Assembly (NCBI GenBank): GCA_008080925.1
Contig: VMDJ01000157.1
Coordinates: forward strand, 1-7,936
DNA length: 7,936 bases
Reading direction: 5' to 3'
Source of the DNA: Gammaproteobacteria bacterium
GTDB taxonomy: Bacteria; Pseudomonadota; Gammaproteobacteria; Chromatiales; Chromatiaceae
The notes beneath the pieces are model-generated. The model was not told where the DNA came from. It saw nothing but the letters and a program-made list of their open reading frames with translations, and did no database searches. A program made the position numbers and the translations under genes. This document shows positions 1-6,432 of this stretch, piece by piece (position 1 is the stretch's first letter; every line of letters begins with the position of its first letter).

Positions 1-1
1 A

Positions 2-961
2 CGTTCGCTACCAACCGTTAATGTAGAAATCACCGACTTTAAATTAAACGACGCTTCACTCGGCAAGCTCTCAATGAGCTCAACCCGACGCATCGATGGT
101 CAAGATGTCGAACATCTTCTAATCGATGGTGAAAGCGGTAGCGCAGACATTCATGGCTACTGGGTTTGGGGGTCACCCTCACCGCTGACACGCATCGATG
201 GCGAGATTAACGTCACCGATATCGGTAAGCTGCTAAAGCAGCTCGGTTATGCTGAGCACACATCAGAGTCTTCACTCGAAGTGGAGATCACGTCACTCTC
301 TTGGCCTGGTCACCCCGGGCAGTTTCATTTGGCGTCGATTGAAGGCCTCGCATCCATGCGTTACAGCAAAGGTCGTCTGAATGATTTAGAGCCCGGCATC
401 ACCCGTGTGCTCGGCTTGTTGAACCTAGATGCTATCGGTAAGCGCCTAAGACTCGACTTCGGCGATGTGCTGAAAAAAGGTTATAGCTATGACTATATCA
501 GTGCCGATTTTGGTATTGGTTTAGGTCAGGCAGCGACCTCAAACTTTCACATGCAAGGTGCAACGGGCGTGATTGACCTCGGTGGTCGTATTGGATTATC
601 AGCAGAAGACTTTGATCTGCGCGTTAACGTCACACCGGATCTAGACACTCTTTTACCGATTGCCGCTTCTGCTGTTGGCGGCCCTGTCACTGGCGTTGCG
701 ACTTTCCTCGCGCAACAAGTTTTGGGAGATCGCATCAATCGCGCTTACCGTTTCGACTATGAGGTTACCGGCGCTTGGGATGACCCTCAGCTTTCAGCAC
801 TTGATACCAGCGGGGCCTTCTCTCGCTTATTCAATGCGCTAACGGGCAAAGAAAGCAAGAAAGCGACTGACCAACAGAAGGACATGGTGAAGCCTACAGA
901 AGACCGCAAAAACATCTTCCAACGTACGCTTAAAAACCTGAAAGGCGACGATGCCAAATAA
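2..961 (+). CDS. yhdP: YhdP family AsmA-like envelope protein, C-terminal part (5' end outside window)
   Basis: The reading frame is open from base 2 to the TAA at 959-961, giving 319 residues of a protein whose family is normally over 1,200 residues. The Met codon at 74 is internal, because the frame is open and family-like upstream of it. Family-typical C-terminal features are visible: a G-Y-W-V-W-G stretch, a TxIDGEINVxDIGKLLKQLGY-like block, L-S-W-P-G-H-P-G, and a PGITRVLGLLNLDAI / RLRLDFGDV block. A late V-T-G-A-W-D-D-P motif precedes a charged Lys-rich end. Known for the family: YhdP is anchored in the inner membrane, spans the periplasm, and acts with TamB and YdbH in phospholipid transport to the outer membrane. 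The N-terminal anchor is not in this window. In related bacteria yhdP lies between rng and the nitrilase/tldD genes, as here. The 77-base gap to the next gene has no terminator, so cotranscription is likely. Recognition is from remembered family sequence. Confidence 0.88.
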   Translation, partial: RSLPTVNVEITDFKLNDASLGKLSMSSTRRIDGQDVEHLLIDGESGSADIHGYWVWGSPSPLTRIDGEINVTDIGKLLKQLGYAEHTSESSLEVEITSLSWPGHPGQFHLASIEGLASMRYSKGRLNDLEPGITRVLGLLNLDAIGKRLRLDFGDVLKKGYSYDYISADFGIGLGQAATSNFHMQGATGVIDLGGRIGLSAEDFDLRVNVTPDLDTLLPIAASAVGGPVTGVATFLAQQVLGDRINRAYRFDYEVTGAWDDPQLSALDTSGAFSRLFNALTGKESKKATDQQKDMVKPTEDRKNIFQRTLKNLKGDDAK

Positions 962-1038
962 ATGTGCATTAACTCAGACAGCTGAGTGCGCATTCGTTAA
1001 CATATTGAAAAACTCGATTTGATAAGGCGACAAACTTC

Positions 1039-1869
1039 ATGAGCTACGGCATGACAAAGGTTGCGGCTATCCAACTAGCCTCAGGGACCAATATCAATGC
1101 AAACCTTCTTGCGACCGAGAAAATGCTGGAAGAGGCTGCCCAACAAGGCGCCAAGCTCGCCGTGCTGCCAGAGTCTTTCGCCTTTCTTGGTAACTCGTGT
1201 AAAGACGTCTTACCGTTTCGTGAAACTCAAGGTGATGGCCCGCTGCAACAATTTTTGTCGCGCGTAGCCGCACGACTTGGCATTTGGATCGTTGGCGGCA
1301 CCATTCCTTTAGAAGGTGATGATCAATCCAAGTGGCGCGCATCGAGCTTGGTCTTTAATGATCGCGGGCAAGAAGTCGGCCGCTACGACAAGCGTCACCT
1401 GTTTGATGTGAACATTGTCGAGTCTGCGGAAACCTTTAACGAATCAAACACCATCGAACCAGGTGACAGTGTCACTGTCATCGACTCACCTGTGGGTAAG
1501 CTCGGTGTTGCGGTATGTTATGACTTACGCTTTCCTGAGTTATTCCGCGCGATGATCGACAAAGGTGCAGAGGTGATTGCACTACCTGCGGCTTTTACTG
1601 CCGTCACAGGGCGTGCACACTGGGAAACTCTTGTGCGTGCCCGCGCAATTGAGAATTTGGCTTATGTCATTGCTGGTGACCAGGGTGGCTTCCACGTCAA
1701 AGGTCGTGAAACACATGGCCACAGCATGATTGTTGACCCATGGGGTAGCGTTTTAGATAAGCGTGACAAAGGCAATGGTTTTGCAATCGGTAATATCAAT
1801 CATGATTTCCAAACCAATACGCGCCGCAACTTCCCTTGTCTGCAGCATCGTCAATTAAAGTGCAATTAA
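1039..1869 (+). CDS. Carbon-nitrogen hydrolase (nitrilase superfamily; probable deaminated-glutathione amidase, Nit1-like)
   Basis: This 276-residue protein has the complete nitrilase catalytic triad: Glu45 in L-P-E-S-F, Lys118 in R-Y-D-K-R-H-L-F-D-V, and Cys160 in V-C-Y-D-L-R-F-P-E-L-F-R. The length suits a single-domain cytoplasmic amidase. The YDKRHLFDV and CYDLRFPELFR blocks fit the Nit1/Nit2 branch. Members of this branch hydrolyse deaminated glutathione (glutathione repair) or omega-amides such as 2-oxoglutaramate; the exact substrate is inferred, not visible. The start at 1039 is chosen because an AAGGCGA-like Shine-Dalgarno lies at 1024-1030. A second ATG at 1051 (M-T-K-V-A-A-I-Q-L) matches the usual family N-terminus and is a possible alternative. 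The gene sits between yhdP and tldD, as in Pseudomonas, and ends 12 bases before tldD. A glutathione-repair role would fit with gloA further down the same operon. Confidence 0.9.
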   Translation: MSYGMTKVAAIQLASGTNINANLLATEKMLEEAAQQGAKLAVLPESFAFLGNSCKDVLPFRETQGDGPLQQFLSRVAARLGIWIVGGTIPLEGDDQSKWRASSLVFNDRGQEVGRYDKRHLFDVNIVESAETFNESNTIEPGDSVTVIDSPVGKLGVAVCYDLRFPELFRAMIDKGAEVIALPAAFTAVTGRAHWETLVRARAIENLAYVIAGDQGGFHVKGRETHGHSMIVDPWGSVLDKRDKGNGFAIGNINHDFQTNTRRNFPCLQHRQLKCN

Positions 1870-1881
1870 ACGCAATCCACT

Positions 1882-3324
1882 ATGACAACACCTTTAGATC
1901 TGGCGAAAGCCACCCTGCTCGACAAACCCGGGCTTAATGACTCAGCCATCAACAAAGTGATGGACCGCTTACTCAGCCGCCAAATCGATGCGGCTGATTT
2001 GTACTTTCAGTACTCGCGTCTTGAGTCTTGGATTCTTGATGATGGCATCATCAAAGAAGGTAACCACAACATTGAACAAGGCGCAGGCTTGCGTGCGATC
2101 AGTGGTGAGAAAACCGGGTTTGCGTATACCGATGAACTATCAACCAATGCACTTTTAGATGCTGCCAGTGCAGCACGTGCTATTGCGCATCACCAACAAG
2201 ACAGTCACTTTGGTCTGAAATCTCAGCGTAATGCGAAAGCGCTCTACCCTGCGATCAATCCGCTCGACACTCTAAGTGAGTCGCAAAAGCTTGACCTGAT
2301 GAAAAAGCTCGATGCTTTAGCACGTGCCCAAGATCCTCGCGTTAAGCAGGTCACGGTGAGCATGGTTGCGGCACATGACACCATCCTAGTGATTAACGAG
2401 CAAGGCGAGATGGCCGGTGATGTACGTCCTTTAGTGCGGATGAATGTCAGTGTGATCGTTGAACAAAACGGTCGTCGTGAACAAGCAAGTTGTGGTGGCG
2501 GTGCTCGCACCTCACTCGAGTTCTTCTTAAATGAAGACAAAGCCGAAACCTATGCTAAAGAAGCCGTACGCCAAGCCTTGGTGAATCTTGAAGCTGTCGA
2601 TGCGCCAGCGGGCATGTTGCCTGTCGTACTCGGCCCAGGATGGCCCGGTGTATTACTACACGAAGCGGTAGGTCATGGTCTCGAAGGTGACTTTAATCGT
2701 AAAGGAACCTCTGCGTTCTCAGGTCGTATCGGTGAGCAAGTCGCCTCGCCGTTAGTCACAGTTGTAGATGACGGCACGATGGATGGGCGTCGCGGCTCAT
2801 TGAGCATTGATGATGAAGGCACGCCTTCTCAAAACACGGTACTCATAGAGAACGGCATTCTGAAAGGCTATATGCAGGATAAGATGAATGCGCGACTGAT
2901 GGATATGTCCACAACGGGCAATGGTCGTCGCGAATCCTATGCACACTTACCCATGCCTCGCATGACCAATACGTATATGTTGGCAGGTGAAAGTGATCCT
3001 AATGAAATCATCGCATCCGTTGATAAAGGACTTTATGCGGTTAACTTTGGCGGCGGCCAGGTTGATATCACCTCTGGCAAGTTTGTTTTCTCTGCTAACG
3101 AAGCCTATCTGATTGAAAACGGCAAGATCACTAAGCCTGTAAAAGGCGCCACCTTAATTGGTAACGGCCCTGAATCAATGACCCAAATCAGCATGGTGGG
3201 TAACGACCTTAAGCTAGACAACGGTGTTGGCGTCTGCGGTAAAGAAGGTCAAAGCGTGCCAGTTGGTGTCGGTCAACCAACATTGAAGATTGATCAAATG
3301 ACTGTCGGTGGTACCGCGGCATGA
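1882..3324 (+). CDS. tldD: Metalloprotease TldD (TldD/TldE complex, catalytic subunit)
   Basis: At 480 residues it is almost exactly the usual TldD length. The zinc-site HExxxH motif is present as H-E-A-V-G-H (His260, Glu261, His265). The conserved C-terminal Cys452 in G-V-G-V-C-G-K-E-G is in place as a further zinc ligand. The N-terminal segment with D-L-Y-F-Q, E-S-W-I-L-D-D and R-A-I-S-G-E-K-T-G-F-A-Y closely matches E. coli TldD as I remember it. TldD pairs with TldE (PmbA) as a cytoplasmic heterodimeric protease that cleaves unfolded peptides threaded into it. In E. coli it matures microcin B17 and degrades the CcdA antitoxin. There is no convincing Shine-Dalgarno before the ATG at 1882. 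The start lies only 12 bases after the amidase stop, so translational coupling is likely. Its stop overlaps the pmbA start by four bases. Confidence 0.97.
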   Translation: MTTPLDLAKATLLDKPGLNDSAINKVMDRLLSRQIDAADLYFQYSRLESWILDDGIIKEGNHNIEQGAGLRAISGEKTGFAYTDELSTNALLDAASAARAIAHHQQDSHFGLKSQRNAKALYPAINPLDTLSESQKLDLMKKLDALARAQDPRVKQVTVSMVAAHDTILVINEQGEMAGDVRPLVRMNVSVIVEQNGRREQASCGGGARTSLEFFLNEDKAETYAKEAVRQALVNLEAVDAPAGMLPVVLGPGWPGVLLHEAVGHGLEGDFNRKGTSAFSGRIGEQVASPLVTVVDDGTMDGRRGSLSIDDEGTPSQNTVLIENGILKGYMQDKMNARLMDMSTTGNGRRESYAHLPMPRMTNTYMLAGESDPNEIIASVDKGLYAVNFGGGQVDITSGKFVFSANEAYLIENGKITKPVKGATLIGNGPESMTQISMVGNDLKLDNGVGVCGKEGQSVPVGVGQPTLKIDQMTVGGTAA

Positions 3325-4646
3325 GTCATTCTTTAGAAAGTTTACAAAACGTTGTTGCCAATTTACTCGATGAAGCAAAACAACAGGGTGCGTCACAAGC
3401 TGAAGCTGCCGTGCATGCGCAAAGCGGATTAGATGTTGGTGTTCGTCTCGGCGAGATCGAAACAATTGAGCGCACCAGTGATCACGGCTTGGGTGTCACC
3501 GTATATTTTGGTCAGCGTAAAGGTTCAGCTAGCACCACTGACCTGACACCCAATGCAATCAAAGAAACGGTTGAAGCAGCCTGTCGTATTGCAAAGTACA
3601 CCTCAGAGGATCCCGCAGCGGGACTCGCCGACGCTGACAAGATGGCATCATCAATTCCTGATCTTGATCTCAATCACCATTGGGATGTCAGCGCAGATGA
3701 AGCGGCTGAGATTGCTTTACGTTGCGAGGCCGCAGCTCGAGAAGCAGATGGACGCATCAGCAATTCCGAAGGGGCTAGCACACACACCCAAGCAACCGCT
3801 TATGTGTATGCGAATAGTCATGGCTTTGTCGGCGGCTACCCTGCTACGCGTCATAGCTTAAGTTGCTCGGTGATTGCCGGCACTGGTGATCAAATGCAGC
3901 GCGACTACTGGTATAGCTCAAGTCGTCTAGCCAATAAATTAGATAGCCCCGAGAGCGTTGGCTTAAAAGCCGCTGAACGTGCAATCGCTCGATTAAACAG
4001 TCGCAAGATTAAAACCACGAAATGCCCTGTAGTGTTTAGCGCAGAGATGGCAGGTGGTCTGATGCGCGGCTTGTTTGGTGCCATGCGTGGTTCAGCCATT
4101 TATCGCGATGCAAGTTTCTTAGGCGGCAAGCTGAATGAGCAGCTTTTTCCTGATTGGGTCAACATTGCTGAACAACCTCACCTGTTGCAAGCACTCGGTA
4201 GCGCCCCCTTCGATAACGAAGGCGTGGCAACAACCGATAAAAAATTAATCGATGCAGGTCACTTAACCACCTACCTTTTGGATAGCTACAGTGCGCGCAA
4301 GCTCAAGATGACGACTACCGGTCATGCCGGGGGCGTACGTAATCCGATGATTCAAAGCACAGGTCAGTCGCGCGAAGCATTACTCAAAGAGATGGGAACT
4401 GGTCTCTACATCACCGAACTGATGGGCCAAGGCAGCAACACAGTTACCGGTGATTACTCACGAGGCGCAGCTGGCTTTTGGGTTGAAAACGGCGAGATCG
4501 CCTATCCCGTCGAAGAAATCACCGTCGCTGGCAATCTTCAACAAATGTTTCAAGACCTTGAAGCCGTGGCTACCGACAACGACATTCCAAGCAGCTATAA
4601 CACTGGCTCTTGGTTGATCAAACAAATGACCGTGGCAGGTAACTGA
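3321..4646 (+). CDS. pmbA: Metalloprotease subunit TldE/PmbA
   Basis: This 441-residue protein is close to the E. coli length of about 450. It has the family pattern: an N-terminal G-E-I-E-T-I-E-R and G-L-G-V-T-V-Y-F-G-Q-R-K-G-S-A-S block, and a C-terminal G-A-A-G-F-W-V-E-N-G-E-I region leading to I-P-S-S-Y and a final K-Q-M-T-V-A-G-N. It lacks HExxxH, as expected for TldE, the non-catalytic partner of TldD. The ATG overlaps the tldD stop in an ATGA arrangement (3321-3324). The weak GGTGG at 3307-3311 is the only ribosome-binding hint, so coupled translation giving equal subunit amounts is probable. In many gammaproteobacteria a yjgA (darP) gene lies between tldD and pmbA; here nothing does. 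Identity is secure at family level. Confidence 0.96.
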   Translation: MSHSLESLQNVVANLLDEAKQQGASQAEAAVHAQSGLDVGVRLGEIETIERTSDHGLGVTVYFGQRKGSASTTDLTPNAIKETVEAACRIAKYTSEDPAAGLADADKMASSIPDLDLNHHWDVSADEAAEIALRCEAAAREADGRISNSEGASTHTQATAYVYANSHGFVGGYPATRHSLSCSVIAGTGDQMQRDYWYSSSRLANKLDSPESVGLKAAERAIARLNSRKIKTTKCPVVFSAEMAGGLMRGLFGAMRGSAIYRDASFLGGKLNEQLFPDWVNIAEQPHLLQALGSAPFDNEGVATTDKKLIDAGHLTTYLLDSYSARKLKMTTTGHAGGVRNPMIQSTGQSREALLKEMGTGLYITELMGQGSNTVTGDYSRGAAGFWVENGEIAYPVEEITVAGNLQQMFQDLEAVATDNDIPSSYNTGSWLIKQMTVAGN

Positions 4647-4647
4647 T

Positions 4648-5031
4648 ATGCGCATCCTTCATACCATGATTCGTTCTGGCAACCTTGAACGCTCGATTGC
4701 GTTTTATACCGAGATCATGGGCATGAAACTGCTACGTCAAAAAGACTATCCGAAAGGTGAATTCACCAATGCCTTTTTAGGTTACGGTGATGAGAGTGAA
4801 CAAGCTGCGCTCGAGCTGACCTATAACTGGGGCGTCGAAAGCTACGATATGGGTACAGGCTTTGGGCATATTGCACTTGAAGTCGATGATGTTTACGAAG
4901 CCACAGCCCAAATCAAAGCAAAAGGCGGAAAGATCATTCGAGATGCAGGCCCTATGAACGCAGGTACGCGGATCATCGCTTTTGTTGAAGACCCTGATGG
5001 CTATCAGATAGAGCTCATCGGCAAAGGTTGA
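4648..5031 (+). CDS. gloA: Lactoylglutathione lyase (glyoxalase I, Ni-type)
   Basis: This 127-residue protein is a compact two-repeat glyoxalase I. The four metal ligands fall at the same numbers as in E. coli GloA: His5, Glu56, His74 and Glu122. Other family marks are N-L-E-R-S-I-A-F-Y near the N-terminus, G-F-G-H-I-A-L-E-V-D-D in the middle, and E-D-P-D-G-Y-Q-I-E-L at the end. The short form, lacking the insertions of zinc-type enzymes, points to nickel or cobalt as metal. It isomerises the methylglyoxal-glutathione hemithioacetal to S-lactoylglutathione in the cytoplasm. The start is one base after the pmbA stop, and a CAGGT at 4637-4641 serves as Shine-Dalgarno. It is the last gene of the apparent operon and is followed directly by a strong terminator. 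Linkage to tldD-pmbA is unusual in my memory, but the gene itself is ordinary. Confidence 0.96.
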   Translation: MRILHTMIRSGNLERSIAFYTEIMGMKLLRQKDYPKGEFTNAFLGYGDESEQAALELTYNWGVESYDMGTGFGHIALEVDDVYEATAQIKAKGGKIIRDAGPMNAGTRIIAFVEDPDGYQIELIGKG

Positions 5032-5037
5032 GCACAT

Positions 5038-5065
5038 AAAAAAGGCCGCGATTGCGGCCTTTTTT
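5038..5065. terminator. Bidirectional intrinsic terminator between gloA and the adenylate kinase-like gene
   Basis: A six-base GC-only stem (GGCCGC 5044-5049, GCGGCC 5054-5059) with a GATT loop is flanked by six A (5038-5043) and six T (5060-5065). It reads as a rho-independent terminator on both strands. It starts six bases after the gloA stop, and on the minus strand one base after the stop of the convergent gene (5067-5069). It should insulate the two converging transcription units. Confidence 0.93.
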
Positions 5066-5066
5066 A

Positions 5067-6218
5067 TTAACGCTTTTTAGCGGCTTTCTTTTTCGCCGTT
5101 TTCTTGGCGACCTTCTTAGCCACCTTCTTCGCGACTTTTTTTACGGGCTTTTTCTGTGCTGCTTTTTTTGTCACTTTTTTGGCGACTTTCTTTGTCACCT
5201 TTTTAACTACCTTCTTTGTCACTTTCTTAGCAACTTTTTTAGGCGCTGCTTTTTTGGTGACTTTTTTCGCCACCTTCTTAGTCACTTTCTTTGCGGCCTT
5301 TTTTGGTGCCGCTTTTTTAGCCACTTTCTTGGCAGCAGCTTTCTTGGCAGCAGCTTTCTTTGCAACCTTCTTCGCGACTTTCTTAGCCGCCTTCTTAGGC
5401 TCAGCTTTCTTGGTAGGCTCTTTCTTTGCCGCAGCCTTTTTAACGACTTTCTTTGCAGCTTTTTTCTTAGCGCCTTTAGCAGGTTGTTCCGCCGCCTCAC
5501 TAATCGCCGCTTCCAAAGCTGCTAGCTCATCAGGTGCAGCCTCTTCGACCTTCACCACCTCAATCTCTGGGCTTGGTGTTGCGTCGATGACTTTCTTAAC
5601 GCGAGACCACAAATTCTCGCCACCGATAGTGGCATCAAAGGTAGAAAGTTTTTCTGCCTTCTCATAGAAATCGAGTAGCGGCACCATCGCCATATCGTAC
5701 AAACGGATACGGTTACTGATGTTCTCTTCGTAATCACCAGGGCGCTGGGTACAACGCGCACCACACACATCACACACACCTTTCATCATCGGTGGATTCA
5801 CATAGATGTTGTAGCTGGTTCCGCACTTATCACACTGAACATGACCCACCAAGCGTTCCATAAGATCGTCAGTGTCGACGTGCAGCTTGATCGCCAAATC
5901 CACTGGGCGACCTAATTCATTAACGACTTGATCGATATTGTCTGCCTGACCCACGCTTCTAGGCATATCAACAATGATGTAACCCTTTTTCAGGTCCATC
6001 TTTGGCAACTGAACACGCAGTAAAGCGGTCAAAAGATCCTCAGAAACCCGGCTGGAATCCCGTGCTTCACGAGCCAACTTACCCAATTCGCTATCTTCAG
6101 CCGCTGCCGTATCTACGACGCTGTGCTGAGTGATCACTGGGATTTTGTATTCTTTTGCGATTTTTTGAGCGAGTTCCGCTTTTCCGGAACCCTGGGGGCC
6201 TAATAAAACAATACGCAT
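5067..6218 (-). CDS. Adenylate kinase-like protein with zinc LID and a histone H1-like Lys/Ala-rich C-terminal tail
   Basis: This 383-residue protein has three parts. Residues 1-212 have the adenylate kinase fold: P-loop G-P-Q-G-S-G-K (7-13), a V-D-M-P-R-S segment around Arg87, and a LID with Cys129, Cys132, Cys149 and Cys152 spaced as in zinc-binding adenylate kinases. Aligned by eye with E. coli Adk, arginines matching R88, R119, R156 and R167 remain (here R87, R122, R159, R170). The AMP-site T-G-D-M-L-R is replaced by Q-H-S-V-V-D, R123 is His, and D84 is Val. Residues 213-246 are an acidic Glu/Ala linker. Residues 247-383 are about half Lys, in KKVA/KKAA/KKVT units like the histone H1 C-terminal domain. 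The P-loop suggests NTP binding; the tail suggests binding to nucleic acid or another polyanion. It is more likely a specialised paralogue than the housekeeping adk, but activity cannot be judged here. On the minus strand a weak GAGAG (6223-6227) precedes the ATG. The gene is divergent from the PPi-PFK and convergent with gloA. Confidence 0.85.
   Translation of the reverse strand: MRIVLLGPQGSGKAELAQKIAKEYKIPVITQHSVVDTAAAEDSELGKLAREARDSSRVSEDLLTALLRVQLPKMDLKKGYIIVDMPRSVGQADNIDQVVNELGRPVDLAIKLHVDTDDLMERLVGHVQCDKCGTSYNIYVNPPMMKGVCDVCGARCTQRPGDYEENISNRIRLYDMAMVPLLDFYEKAEKLSTFDATIGGENLWSRVKKVIDATPSPEIEVVKVEEAAPDELAALEAAISEAAEQPAKGAKKKAAKKVVKKAAAKKEPTKKAEPKKAAKKVAKKVAKKAAAKKAAAKKVAKKAAPKKAAKKVTKKVAKKVTKKAAPKKVAKKVTKKVVKKVTKKVAKKVTKKAAQKKPVKKVAKKVAKKVAKKTAKKKAAKKR
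5070..5480 (-). repeat. 12-base-periodic coding repeat tract encoding KKxx units
   Basis: The 3' third of the adenylate kinase-like gene is a degenerate tandem repeat. Its basic unit is 12 bases, about CTTTCTTNGNNA on the plus strand, encoding K-K-[V/A]-[A/T/V] on the minus strand. Some units are five residues (KKAAA, KKAAP). About 137 codons are involved. Copies differ mainly at wobble positions (AAA/AAG, GCC/GCT/GCA) while the Lys pairs are kept, suggesting selection on the protein rather than pure slippage. The opposite strand reads as long Phe/Leu/Ala-rich frames, which are artefacts of this tract. Confidence 0.9.
5331..5360 (-). repeat. Perfect 15-base tandem duplication inside the Lys-rich tail
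   Basis: GGCAGCAGCTTTCTT occurs at 5331-5345 and again, identically, at 5346-5360. On the minus strand this duplicates a K-K-A-A-A unit (residues 287-296). Identity at every wobble position, unlike neighbouring units, suggests a recent duplication that left the frame intact. Confidence 0.9.
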
Positions 6219-6284
6219 GGCGCTCTCAGGTAATTGTTGAGTCTGAGCTGTTATGCTCTAACAAGCCGATACAACTGGCTATTT

Positions 6285-6314
6285 TTTATACAAAGATGTC
6301 GACATTAGGCGACA
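6285..6314 (-). promoter_or_regulatory. Candidate promoter for the adenylate kinase-like gene
   Basis: Read on the minus strand, a TATAAA -10-like hexamer (6290-6285) lies 18 bases from a weak -35-like TGTCGC (6314-6309). This would start transcription about 60 bases before the start codon at 6218. The inverted repeat at 6295-6316 overlaps the spacer and -35. An alternative is the consensus TTGACA at 6365-6360, but its best partner at 18 bases (TAGTTT, 6341-6336) is poor. Neither can be confirmed from sequence. Confidence 0.3.
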
Positions 6315-6316
6315 TC
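6295..6316. repeat. Inverted repeat, possible operator or small hairpin
   Basis: GATGTCG (6295-6301) and CGACATC (6310-6316) are perfect 7-base inverted arms with an 8-base spacer. A second palindrome, ATGTCGACAT (6296-6305), overlaps the left arm, so the GACAT half-site appears three times in 22 bases. It lies in the candidate promoter region of the adenylate kinase-like gene. No regulator is recognised. Confidence 0.5.
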
Positions 6317-6374
6317 GGGAAAATTTTCAGCGCACAAACTACTGTAAATACACCGATATTGTCAACGAAGCGTC

Positions 6375-6394
6375 TGATTTTATTTGATTTTATT
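6375..6394. repeat. Perfect 10-base tandem repeat in the divergent intergenic region
   Basis: TGATTTTATT is repeated exactly at 6375-6384 and 6385-6394, followed by a degenerate third copy (TGGTATTTCT, 6395-6404). A 10-base period places each unit on the same helix face. It lies about 50-60 bases upstream of the candidate pfp promoter, a position where an activator could bind or an A/T-rich UP-like or bend element could act. Confidence 0.6.
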
Positions 6395-6432
6395 GGTATT
6401 TCTCATTCTTCAGCGCCGATTTCTTAACCAAA

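Noticed and set aside
74..961. Treating the ATG at 74 as the true start of the first gene
   Set aside because: The frame stays open back to base 2 with YhdP-like sequence, and no ribosome binding site precedes 74, so this is the end of a much longer gene.
972..987. ACTCAG-ACAG-CTGAGT hairpin after yhdP, considered as a terminator
   Set aside because: The stem is only six base pairs with no T-run behind it, and the next gene is in the same direction, so read-through is more likely.
5282..5500. Arg/Leu/Lys-rich minus-strand frame, considered as a small basic protein
   Set aside because: It is an out-of-frame reading of the same repeat tract. The in-frame product is clearly the tail of the adenylate kinase-like protein.
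5052..5667. Plus-strand frames rich in Phe, Leu and Ala that look like membrane proteins
   Set aside because: They are the antisense of the Lys-rich KKxx repeat tract (AAA/AAG read backwards gives TTT/CTT). They start inside the terminator or the tail and lack a ribosome binding site.
5067..6218. Possibility that the kinase-tail fusion is a frameshift or assembly artefact
   Set aside because: The frame is continuous through an acidic linker into the repeats. The tail keeps its frame over about 136 codons with wobble drift, and the stop codon sits one base from a terminator, as expected for a real gene end. Long-read confirmation would still help.
6155..6427. 90-codon plus-strand frame spanning the divergent intergenic region
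   Set aside because: It begins inside the adenylate kinase-like gene on the opposite strand, has no Shine-Dalgarno, and its sequence resembles no family. The region is better explained as promoters.
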